A stretch of DNA of 64,000 nucleotides. Source: Clostridium ragsdalei P11 (GTDB taxonomy: Bacteria; Bacillota; Clostridia; Clostridiales; Clostridiaceae). The DNA lies in contig NZ_LROS01000006.1 in the NCBI RefSeq assembly GCF_001675165.1, forward strand, positions 43,983-107,982, given 5' to 3'. The notes under the pieces were generated by a model, which ran no database searches, was not told the origin of the DNA, and saw only the letters and a list, made by a program, of their open reading frames with translations. Below, piece after piece: positions 46,558 to 53,817 of this stretch (the stretch's first letter is position 1; every line of letters starts with the position of its first letter). Position numbers and translations under genes: made by a program.

Positions 46558-46712
46558 CTTAAATCATCATCTTTATCTGCTATATTCTTTACTTTATTTT
46601 TGTATTTACTAAAGAGATACTTTTGGAAAAAATAAAAGATTAAAAAACAGGTTAAAACTAAAAATATTCCTATAATAATGGAAATAAAGTTATTGACACC
46701 TATTCTATCCAT
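46554..46712 (-). CDS. 52-residue single-helix membrane protein
   Basis: A short gene with a strong GAGAGGAGG ribosome site 7 bases before its ATG. The product MDRIGVNNFISIIIGIFLV continues into LTCFLIFYFFQKYLF, one membrane helix, and ends in a charged tail KNKVKNIADKDDDLS. It is convergent with the germination permease gene and shares three bases with it. No family recognised. Whether it influences germination is unknown, though its location suggests it. Confidence 0.7.
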   Translation of the reverse strand: MDRIGVNNFISIIIGIFLVLTCFLIFYFFQKYLFSKYKNKVKNIADKDDDLS

Positions 46713-46768
46713 ACTTATGCCTCCTCTCTTACAATATATTTCCCAATATTATAGATTTCATTAATTTT

Positions 46769-47047
46769 GTAGAGTTTCTAAACGAAAAATCAACTTATAC
46801 AATATCATATAATGACAAATTTCATCATCATAAAAACTTTTAATAAGTCTAAAGCTTGGCATTTTGAAAACCTAAAGGAACTTAGATAAACTCGTACCTC
46901 AAACATATCTAAGTTTCTAAGGTTTTCTAAAATGCCAAGCTAAGACCTATTTATAAAAGTTTTTAAGTATGATTTCAATTAGAAACCCTCATATATTGCA
47001 GCTAAAAATCAACTTATGTGCAGGAATATTTTTCATTTAGGAACTTT
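46769..47047. repeat. Family A long-hairpin repeat, copy A1
   Basis: Left end GAGTTTCTAAACGAAAAATCAACTT.., which equals the reverse complement of A2's right end; inside, AATAAGTCTAAAGC.. pairs with GCTAAGACYTATT, then a long stem, and the loop AAACTCGTACCTCAAACAT (about 46889-46907). Right end imperfect. Noncoding, between the small membrane gene and pabC. Confidence 0.75.
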
Positions 47048-47051
47048 ATAT

Positions 47052-47807
47052 TTAATGTTTTTTTAATTGTTCTTGATAAACTTTTTCTATTTTCTTAATA
47101 ATACTACATTCATTGAAGCTTCTATTATAAATACTAGAGACTTTCATTATCCCCATAATGCTGTTAGTTAAAAAAACACTATCTGCTGACATTAAATCCT
47201 CCTTACTGAATTCACCTTCAGTAACGTCGAAGTTATTTATTATAAACTTTCTTACTGTACCCTCAAGTAATCCACACTTTTTAGATGGAGTATATATTTT
47301 TTCATTCTTTGTAAAAAACACATTAGATACACTGCCCTCTGATAGTTTATCTTCCGTATTAAAAAACAGCACCTCATTGTATCCATCATCAATACATTTT
47401 TCATGTTCTAATATATTTTCTAAATAATTTAAAGATTTTAAGTATGTAAGCTGAGAAAATTCATTTCTCCTAACAGAACTTATTTTAACTTTAAAACCTC
47501 TTTTATACTGTTCCTCAGTATAATTGTTCTTTCTAGTATTGAACAACGTATTTTCCTCTGTAACTACTAACTTCAGCACACAATTATTACACTGAAGCTT
47601 GTTAACAGCATCCATAACTTCGTCTTCAGTAATTTCTTTATCTATTCCTATAATAGAAAGACCTTTATTTATCCTATATAAATGATTTTCAAGAAAAAGT
47701 GGATCATTGTTTACAAGCATAGTTTCAAAAAGTCCTCTTCCAAAGTAAAAGCCGGTATCTAAAAAAACTTTATCATCTTCTACCATCTTACCATTTAAGA
47801 GCATCAT
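47052..47807 (-). CDS. pabC: 4-amino-4-deoxychorismate lyase
   Basis: 251 residues, fold-type IV PLP enzyme. FYFGRGLFETMLV at the start, the Lys-bearing region CVLKLVVTEENTLF, and LSEGSVSNVFFTKNEKIYTP with the later GLLEGTVRKFII are diagnostic (E at SEGSVSN). The enzyme makes p-aminobenzoate and pyruvate from aminodeoxychorismate. It lies 17 bases after pabB and is part of a pabA-pabB-pabC unit; the related ilvE is excluded by context and length. Confidence 0.9.
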   Translation of the reverse strand: MMLLNGKMVEDDKVFLDTGFYFGRGLFETMLVNNDPLFLENHLYRINKGLSIIGIDKEITEDEVMDAVNKLQCNNCVLKLVVTEENTLFNTRKNNYTEEQYKRGFKVKISSVRRNEFSQLTYLKSLNYLENILEHEKCIDDGYNEVLFFNTEDKLSEGSVSNVFFTKNEKIYTPSKKCGLLEGTVRKFIINNFDVTEGEFSKEDLMSADSVFLTNSIMGIMKVSSIYNRSFNECSIIKKIEKVYQEQLKKH

Positions 47808-47824
47808 AACTGCTATTCACCCCT

Positions 47825-49174
47825 TTATAATACTTTCATTAAAGCTCTAGCCTTATCAAGTGTTTCATCATATTCTGCTTCATCATCAGATTCCCAGGTA
47901 ATTCCTCCACCAACACCTAAATAAGCTTTTCCATTTTTTATAAGTATAGTTCTAATAGCTATATTTAAATCCACATTACCATCAAAACCTAAATATCCTA
48001 TGCACCCTGTATAAATATTTCTTCTAGTAGGTTCTAATTTTTCAATTACCTCCATAGACCTGACTTTAGGTGCACCAGTTATGGAACCACCTGGAAAACA
48101 TGCTTTTATACAATCTATTGCTGTATACTTATCTTTTAATTTTCCTACAACAGTTGATACCAAGTGAAATACTGTACTATATTCCTCTAATTTGAAAAGT
48201 TCTGTTACCTTTACAGAATATGGCTTGCATACCTTGCTTAAATCATTTCTCTCTAAGTCTACAATCATTAATAACTCAGACCTATCTTTTTCACTATCTA
48301 TAAGTTCTTGTCTGTTTTTTAAATCTTCTTCTTTATTTTTACCTCTAGGTCTTGTCCCTTTAATAGGTCTTGTTTGAACAAGGTTATTTCTTACTTCTAA
48401 AAATCTCTCCGGTGAAGAAGATACTATACTAAAATCTTCAACATTCATTAATGCAGCAAATGGTGCTGGATTAATATGCCTTAAATCTTTATATACTTCA
48501 TAAGGATCTTTTTTTGTTTCACAGCAGAATCTTTGGGTTAGATTTGTAATATAAATATCCCCATTTCTTATAAACTGTCTAACCTTTTCTACAGTTTCTA
48601 CATATTCCTCCCTGCCAAAGTTTGATACAAATTTTGTATCACTATCATTTACTTTTCTATATTTAATTTTATGTCCTTTGGATATTTTATCTTTTATTTC
48701 ATTAATGCTGTCTTTTTCTGACTTTAATATACCTAAAGATGTAATATAATTCTTCTTTTTTAAGTTATCTACTATTACTGCATTATCATAGAAATAAAAA
48801 TAGCAGTCAGGTATTTTTATTTCTTCTATAGTCATAACAGGAAGCTCTTCTATAGTTCTCCCTATATCATAAGATAAATATCCCATAGCCCCAGCTATAT
48901 ATGGAAGCTCTGTATTATTTTCAATTTTGTACTTTGCAATAAGTTTTTTAAGTTGGTCAAAAGGGTCGCCATTAAATTCTTTTTTATTTATAGTACAAAT
49001 ATTATTTTCATATTTAAAAGTAGTAAAAGAGTTTAATCCTATAAAAGAGTATCTGCCTAAATCTTCGGCTCCCATGCCGCTGTCTAAAATGGTAACTGTT
49101 CTGTCTTCTTTAAACAGCGAGTAAATATCAAAAGCATCTAATTCTGTTTTTATTTCTTCAATGAAGAACTTCAT
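47825..49174 (-). CDS. pabB: Aminodeoxychorismate synthase component I
   Basis: 449 residues of the anthranilate synthase component I fold. Key motifs: RPIKGTRPRGKN (with the catalytic Lys typical of PabB), SDSEKDRSELLMIVDLERNDLSKVC-type region, PGGSITGAPKVRSMEVIEKLE and YTGCIGYLGFDGNVDLNIAIRT. It makes aminodeoxychorismate from chorismate using ammonia from PabA. The KGT version of the PIKGT motif marks PabB against TrpE. The gene overlaps pabA by 17 bases, so translation is coupled. Confidence 0.93.
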   Translation of the reverse strand: MKFFIEEIKTELDAFDIYSLFKEDRTVTILDSGMGAEDLGRYSFIGLNSFTTFKYENNICTINKKEFNGDPFDQLKKLIAKYKIENNTELPYIAGAMGYLSYDIGRTIEELPVMTIEEIKIPDCYFYFYDNAVIVDNLKKKNYITSLGILKSEKDSINEIKDKISKGHKIKYRKVNDSDTKFVSNFGREEYVETVEKVRQFIRNGDIYITNLTQRFCCETKKDPYEVYKDLRHINPAPFAALMNVEDFSIVSSSPERFLEVRNNLVQTRPIKGTRPRGKNKEEDLKNRQELIDSEKDRSELLMIVDLERNDLSKVCKPYSVKVTELFKLEEYSTVFHLVSTVVGKLKDKYTAIDCIKACFPGGSITGAPKVRSMEVIEKLEPTRRNIYTGCIGYLGFDGNVDLNIAIRTILIKNGKAYLGVGGGITWESDDEAEYDETLDKARALMKVL

Positions 49175-49763
49175 ATAATTCCCCCTTACTAAACATTCTT
49201 GCTTCTTCTATAAAATTATTAAGCATTTCATGTCCACATTCTGTGAGCTCTGCTTCGGGATGAAATTGTACTCCTTCAACAAGATACTTTTCATGCCTAA
49301 TCCCCATTATAACTCCATCTGAAGTTTCACAGGTTATATTAAGACACTTAGGAAGTGTTTCCTTTTCTATTACTAACGAATGATATCTTGTAACCTCTAC
49401 AGGATTTTTGATTTCTTTAAATACTCCTATATTTTTATGATGGACTTTGAATGTTTTACCATGTACAGGCTCCTTACCCTTTATTATATTAGCACCAAAG
49501 GCATACCCGATACATTGATGTCCAAGGCATATACCTAAAATAGGAATTTTACCACTAAATTTTTTAATTATATCCACACAAATGCCCGATTGCTCAGGTG
49601 ACTTAGGTCCTGGAGAAATTATAATCCCTTCTGGATGCATTTTTTCCACATCTTTCAATGTTAATTTATCATTTCTACAAATCTTAACCTCTTCATTTAG
49701 TTCTTCTAAATACCTTACCAAGTTGTATACAAATGAATCATAATTATCAATCATAAGAAACAT
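49158..49763 (-). CDS. pabA: Aminodeoxychorismate synthase component II, glutamine amidotransferase
   Basis: 201 residues, class I amidotransferase. The nucleophile Cys is in LGICLGHQCIGY (GxCxGxQ), with His-Glu in VQFHPEAEL as the rest of the triad; MIDNYDSFVYNL is the classic N-terminus and SPGPKSPEQSG the oxyanion region. It supplies ammonia to PabB; it could also serve TrpE, as in Bacillus, since no trp genes are visible. GAGGAG lies 9 bases before the ATG. Confidence 0.93.
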   Translation of the reverse strand: MFLMIDNYDSFVYNLVRYLEELNEEVKICRNDKLTLKDVEKMHPEGIIISPGPKSPEQSGICVDIIKKFSGKIPILGICLGHQCIGYAFGANIIKGKEPVHGKTFKVHHKNIGVFKEIKNPVEVTRYHSLVIEKETLPKCLNITCETSDGVIMGIRHEKYLVEGVQFHPEAELTECGHEMLNNFIEEARMFSKGELYEVLH

Positions 49764-49895
49764 GAATTTTCACTCCTCGGCATTAATTTATATTGGTTTT
49801 TAACCTTATTCATTTACATTTCAGTACAATTATTTTTACAATTTTCACCACTTTTATCATAATTCTTTTGGTTAGTTTAATAGATAATCAACGGT

Positions 49896-50068
49896 TCTAA
49901 TCAATTACCTCCCTTATCAAGTGATTCTTAGGTTCAGGTGGAGTTTGCCTATAAGGAATACCTTTTCTCCATCTGAACCTTAGAAGAACTTATCCAGGCG
50001 CGTAGCAATGCTTATCCCCCACTTTGAAGAAGCTGGGGGTGTTAGCAATGGTAGCGATCGGATAAAAT
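49896..50068 (-). repeat. Family C structured RNA-like element, copy C4
   Basis: Read on the minus strand: TTATCC (50060-50065) / GGATAA (49990-49995), a hairpin of CCCCCA/TGGGGG inside, then TTCTAAGGTTCAGATGG with CCACCTGAACCTAAGAA as a long second hairpin, ending TCACTTGATA. Nearly identical plan and end to C2. It lies about 130 bases upstream of pabA on the same strand. Confidence 0.65.
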
Positions 50069-50111
50069 ATTTTTATTATATTTAAAAATAAAAAAAGCAC
50101 ATAGCGCATTT

Positions 50112-50262
50112 AATTTATCCAATGTTATCATCCGCAAACAACTCGCCTGCTTTACAAAAGCTGCAAGTTTTATGCTGTGTATAAAGAACTCTTTGGCTTT
50201 AATCCATTAGAGTTCTTATGTACATAGGTTTGCTAAACCCTGGATAAGTTTTATACACTATA
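50112..50262 (+). repeat. Family C structured RNA-like element, divergent copy C5
   Basis: TTATCC (50115-50120) / GGATAA (50242-50247), followed by GCAAAC/GTTTGC and an AAGAACTCT/AGAGTTCTT hairpin. Its first 20 bases align with C2 (TTATCCRATGNYTAYCATCC). The inner hairpins differ, so this is a more distant relative. It lies head-to-head with C4, 45 bases away. Confidence 0.5.
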
Positions 50263-50539
50263 TGCCTTTATTTTTAAATTCTATTATTAATAAAAGATAC
50301 TAATTAAAATCTTAAATTTCTATAAGTAAGTATATCACATTTCAATAAATCATATCAATAATGACAAATTTCAATTAGATTACTGCTGCCAATATTAGTT
50401 ATTACAAGTTAGGAACATCACTTAATAAGTTTCTCTAAGTATACTAATTCGATAAGTAATTAATTTTATTTTATACATAACTTTTTCTGAATATAAGGTT
50501 GTATAATTGGTTATCACTATATAATGGAGGTGATTATAT

Positions 50540-50707
50540 ATGACAAACATAAAAAATAATAAAACCCCTCATATTAAGTTTAAACATTCTAATGATAAAT
50601 TTAATATGGAAGCCGCAAGAGAATTAGGAATTGATTTTCCTAATTTTAATCAAACAACCTCAAAAATTATATATGCTTATGAGCTTGGATTAAACGATAG
50701 GCTCTAA
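50540..50707 (+). CDS. 55-residue protein, small acid-soluble spore protein-like (uncertain)
   Basis: Complete short gene with GGAGG 8 bases before its ATG. The product is hydrophilic, lacks a signal peptide, and contains FNMEAARELGIDFPNF and SKIIYAYELGL. EhA.ELGI-like spacing recalls one half of the alpha/beta SASP DNA-binding motif, but the GGE and NGS signature residues are missing. I therefore do not assign the family. A terminator-like hairpin (50857-50877) follows. Confidence 0.5.
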   Translation: MTNIKNNKTPHIKFKHSNDKFNMEAARELGIDFPNFNQTTSKIIYAYELGLNDRL

Positions 50708-50771
50708 TCTTATCTGCACTGATATTTACAGTATAATAATTTGAATTTCGTACATTCTATTATTATAAGAA

Positions 50772-50844
50772 TATCAATGTATTAAAGCTACTAAATGTTT
50801 AAGTTTTAGATAAACCAGAATATTCTTTCTTCAATACATTGATA
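50772..50844. repeat. Inverted repeat downstream of the 55-residue gene
   Basis: TATCAATGTATT (50772-50783) and AATACATTGATA (50833-50844) are perfect inverted copies, 49 bases apart. Confidence 0.4.
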
Positions 50845-50854
50845 ATTACCTTTA

Positions 50855-50880
50855 TGCTGGGGATGATGAATCCCCAGTAT
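50855..50880. terminator. Hairpin between convergent genes
   Basis: CTGGGGAT (50857-50864) and ATCCCCAG (50870-50877) with a 5-base loop. The U-tract is poor on both strands; still, it is the only strong hairpin between the 55-residue gene and the cyclase gene end. Confidence 0.5.
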
Positions 50881-50958
50881 TTACGTTATTTATAGTTAGT
50901 TTTGTATAGTAATATTACTTTCTTTCATCCAAAACTTCTTTTGATACACTTAATCTGC

Positions 50959-52146
50959 CTATGCACTGACAACCTTGTTACGACATTTTTTGGCTTCATA
51001 TAAAGCTTCATCTGCAGTCTTAATAAATTGTTCAATAGATAACATATCAGACGGAATAACAGTATAAACTCCTAAACTAATGGTAATATAATTGGAAATA
51101 GAAGAGTACATATGTGGAATAGCTAACTGTTCAACCTTTTTTCTCAATTGTTCTGCAAATTCCAACACACTTTCCTTTTCCATGTAGGTAAGTACAACAG
51201 CAAATTCCTCTCCCCCATATCTTGCAACAGTATCTGAAGAACGCCTTGCAGAAGATGAAAGTACCTTCGAAACTTGCCTTAAACAATCATCTCCAGCTTG
51301 ATGACCATAATTATCATTAAATGCCTTAAAAAAATCAATATCTATCATAATTAATGACAGTGGTATAAAATAGCGTCTGCACCTATCCCATTCTGCTTCT
51401 ATTGTTTTATCAAATACAAAACGGTTGAAGATACCTGTTAAACTATCAATTTGAGAAAGTTTTTCTAATTTTTGATTTACCCGTTCTAATTCATCGCTTT
51501 TTTTCTGTATTATTTTTTTATTGTTAAAATCATCTACTTGATTTTTATATCTTATACATGATATCATCCAGGATATTATTAAAAAAATAGTACTATTAGT
51601 ACAATTTGCATACAATATATCGCTGGATTTCTGAAAATATGGCAGAAGAAAAAGAAATGGTAAATGAACAATTAAATACATAATCAATAATGTAATTGGT
51701 TTAAAAATCGGAGTTACAGCAACTGCTATAATTGATATGGCATATACAATAATCTGCCCAGAATATAATTGATCCAACAAAGATACACCTGCACACCAAC
51801 ACAATATCATGATTGTAAAAGATACTCCAACAACATTAATACTTGTCTCATGTTTAGAAATGTTATTTTCTAATTTAGCAAATATAAATAAATATACCAT
51901 CATTATCAAAATTAGTAATATATCCATAGTTGAATAATATATGTCGGTTTTCTTTGGAAAAATATTTTCCCCTATAGTAAACAAAATTACAAGCTCTGCA
52001 GCTTCTATAACAATGAAAGTTACTGCTGTAATTTTTCCCCTAGTTAAATTAATTCCATTAATATTTACAACAAATTCTTCTTTATACTTGTCCAATACTG
52101 ATGCCAATATAAAACTTCTTATCAATCTAAATATTTTAAGAAACAT
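50959..52146 (-). CDS. Membrane diguanylate cyclase
   Basis: 395 residues. Six hydrophobic helices (about 20-215) form a membrane sensor, then a coiled segment (KKIIQKKSDELERVNQKLEKL) leads to a full GGDEF domain: DSLTGIFNRFVFD, MIDIDFFKAFNDNYGHQAGDDCL and VARYGGEEFAVVL. All active-site residues for c-di-GMP synthesis are present; the RxxD inhibitory site before it is not obvious. Opposes the EAL-CBS-GGDEF protein at 28-30 kb. ATG at 52146 with AAAGG upstream is preferred to a GTG three codons earlier. Confidence 0.88.
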   Translation of the reverse strand: MFLKIFRLIRSFILASVLDKYKEEFVVNINGINLTRGKITAVTFIVIEAAELVILFTIGENIFPKKTDIYYSTMDILLILIMMVYLFIFAKLENNISKHETSINVVGVSFTIMILCWCAGVSLLDQLYSGQIIVYAISIIAVAVTPIFKPITLLIMYLIVHLPFLFLLPYFQKSSDILYANCTNSTIFLIISWMISCIRYKNQVDDFNNKKIIQKKSDELERVNQKLEKLSQIDSLTGIFNRFVFDKTIEAEWDRCRRYFIPLSLIMIDIDFFKAFNDNYGHQAGDDCLRQVSKVLSSSARRSSDTVARYGGEEFAVVLTYMEKESVLEFAEQLRKKVEQLAIPHMYSSISNYITISLGVYTVIPSDMLSIEQFIKTADEALYEAKKCRNKVVSA

Positions 52147-52369
52147 CTTTTTCACCTTTATTTAAAAGATTTTTATCTCATAAACTACTTTTATCAATTA
52201 GGATATAAATAAATTATATCATCATTTATAAGAATTTTCTCCTACTATTTATTCTTCTTTTATCCATACTTATCAATGTTAACATCCTATTCACTTATTT
52301 GTAATAAAGCTGTCACAGAGCAGTGAGATTATGTGATAAATCAAAGAAATATTTAGGAGGTAATTAAAA

Positions 52370-53095
52370 ATGTTAAAAAGAAACGTTAAAATAATATCTG
52401 CTTTAGCCCTTATGGTATCAATTGGTACAGGATTTACTACAGTTAATGCAGCTTCACTTTCTAACAAGACACCAAAATCAGTATATTGTTCTAGTAAAAA
52501 TTTCAAAACAAAAAATAATGAAAATTTCTTAAAAACTAAACTTGATCCTCTAGTAACATCAGGTACCATCACTAAGGATCAAGAAACTGCCGCATTAAAT
52601 CTTCTAACTCCTTCTAAAACTAATAAAAAATCAAATACTCAAGTTAAAAAGGAAAAGTCTAAAGATTCATTGAAGACTACTCTTGATTCCCTGGTAACTT
52701 CAGGTACCATCACTCAAGATCAGGAAACTGCTATATTAAATAGCAGTAGTCAAGAAAAATCTCAAAAAAAAGCTGAAATGGATAAAGTCAAAAATATGAC
52801 TCAAACTGAACGTAAAGCTTATTTTCAAAGTAAAAAAACTGCAAGAAAAACTAACTTCTTAGACTCTCTAGTAACTTCAGGCACTATTACCAAAGACCAA
52901 GAAACTGCTATAAAAAATCTACTTACTTCTAATAAAAGTGAAAACATTCAAGCTAAGAAAGAAAAATTTACGAATTTGTTAAAAACTAAGCTAGATACTC
53001 TTGTAACTGCTGGTACCCTTACTCAGAATCAAGAAACTGCTATGATAAATGCTTTAACCTCTTCTACTAGTAAAAGCACAAAAAATTTAAAATAG
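52370..53095 (+). CDS. Secreted four-repeat protein (DUF2680-like)
   Basis: 241 residues, signal peptide MLKRNVKIISALALMVSIG ending near VNAA. The mature part has four copies of about 27 residues: (L)KTKLDPLVTSGTITKDQET near residue 55, DSLVTSGTITQDQETAILN near 110, DSLVTSGTITKDQETAIKN near 165 and DTLVTAGTLTQNQETAMIN near 215, spaced by Lys/Ser-rich linkers. The consensus DxLVxxGTITxxQ(E/A)xA is that of secreted Clostridium proteins of DUF2680 type, whose function is not known. AGGAGG lies 8 bases before the ATG. A terminator follows. Confidence 0.75.
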   Translation: MLKRNVKIISALALMVSIGTGFTTVNAASLSNKTPKSVYCSSKNFKTKNNENFLKTKLDPLVTSGTITKDQETAALNLLTPSKTNKKSNTQVKKEKSKDSLKTTLDSLVTSGTITQDQETAILNSSSQEKSQKKAEMDKVKNMTQTERKAYFQSKKTARKTNFLDSLVTSGTITKDQETAIKNLLTSNKSENIQAKKEKFTNLLKTKLDTLVTAGTLTQNQETAMINALTSSTSKSTKNLK

Positions 53096-53103
53096 TTTTT
53101 AAT

Positions 53104-53141
53104 AAAAAATGTGGTCATTTTATATGGTCACATTTTTTATT
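53104..53141 (+). terminator. Terminator of the repeat-protein gene
   Basis: AAAAAATGTG (53104-53113) pairs with CACATTTTTT (53129-53138) and runs on in ATTTAATTTTTT, on the plus strand. Confidence 0.7.
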
Positions 53142-53166
53142 TAATTTTTTATGCAATTCAGCTAAG

Positions 53167-53201
53167 GGAAAAGAAATAGGTTTTAGGCCTATTTCTTTTC
53201 C
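53167..53201 (-). terminator. Terminator at the YvrJ gene end
   Basis: GGAAAAGAAATAGG (53167-53180) pairs perfectly with CCTATTTCTTTTCC (53188-53201). It overlaps the last codons of the YvrJ-like gene and can act on the minus strand, though no long U-tract follows. Confidence 0.55.
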
Positions 53202-53353
53202 TGGTATTTTATAACGGCTGATATAGCTGCCTTTAGATTTTCAACAGATTTGACTAAAAGGTCAATCTTATTTTCAAATCTCATAAGCAGATATATGCTA
53301 ACTGCTATGGGAAACCCAACGGTACTGATTAAACTAACCAGCTGGTCATACAT
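53189..53353 (-). CDS. YvrJ family protein
   Basis: 54 residues. MYDQLVSLISTVGFPIAVSIYLL followed by MRFENKIDLLVKSVENLKAAI is the YvrJ pattern: one membrane helix and a short amphipathic helix. Members are common in Firmicutes and are sometimes near phage holin-like genes, but the role is not known. AAGGTGAT lies 4-5 bases before the ATG at 53353; an earlier in-frame start has no ribosome site. Confidence 0.8.
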   Translation of the reverse strand: MYDQLVSLISTVGFPIAVSIYLLMRFENKIDLLVKSVENLKAAISAVIKYQEKK

Positions 53354-53529
53354 AAATATCACCTTCCCTTTTGCCATTACAAATAATATATATGCTATTT
53401 TAAATATTTTTTCAACTTATTCAATGGTTCTTTTTTAATCAAATACTTGTGTATTTTTTATAAAATATGCGGAATAAATAAAGTATAGTGCATTGTAATA
53501 ACTTAAAAACTATGAGGGAGGTGATAATA

Positions 53530-53802
53530 ATGAATGCTACTATGCGCTATTTTATAACCTTAAAATGTATTAAGTGCCACAAATGTGCAAATGAATGTCC
53601 TGTAGATGCAATATACGAAGGAAATGATAAATTTGAAATTAATGACACCAAATGCATAACCTGTGATAAATGCAGAGAAATATGTCCTGTAGATGCAATA
53701 CATTATGAAGATGACGAATTTAGAAGTATAAATAGGGAAATGGATTCCTATTTTGGTGGGGGAGCATGGCCATCACCAGGAAGGTATAACAATTTAGAAT
53801 AA
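53530..53802 (+). CDS. 2[4Fe-4S] ferredoxin-like protein
   Basis: 90 residues. Two clusters: CIKCHKCANECPVDA and CITCDKCREICPVDA (CxxCxxCxxxCP twice). A 25-residue tail after the second cluster is Gly-rich (YFGGGAWPSPGRYN). GGGAGGTGATAATA places the ATG at 53530. It is separated by 15 bases from cstA and shares its direction, so the two are probably co-transcribed. Electron transfer is certain in general; the partner is not. Confidence 0.9.
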   Translation: MNATMRYFITLKCIKCHKCANECPVDAIYEGNDKFEINDTKCITCDKCREICPVDAIHYEDDEFRSINREMDSYFGGGAWPSPGRYNNLE

Positions 53803-53817
53803 TGGAGGTCTCAAAAT

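Noticed and set aside
52500..53090. DNA direct repeats that look like a CRISPR array
   Set aside because: Repeats are imperfect, about 160 bases apart and in frame within one coding sequence, so they are protein repeats.
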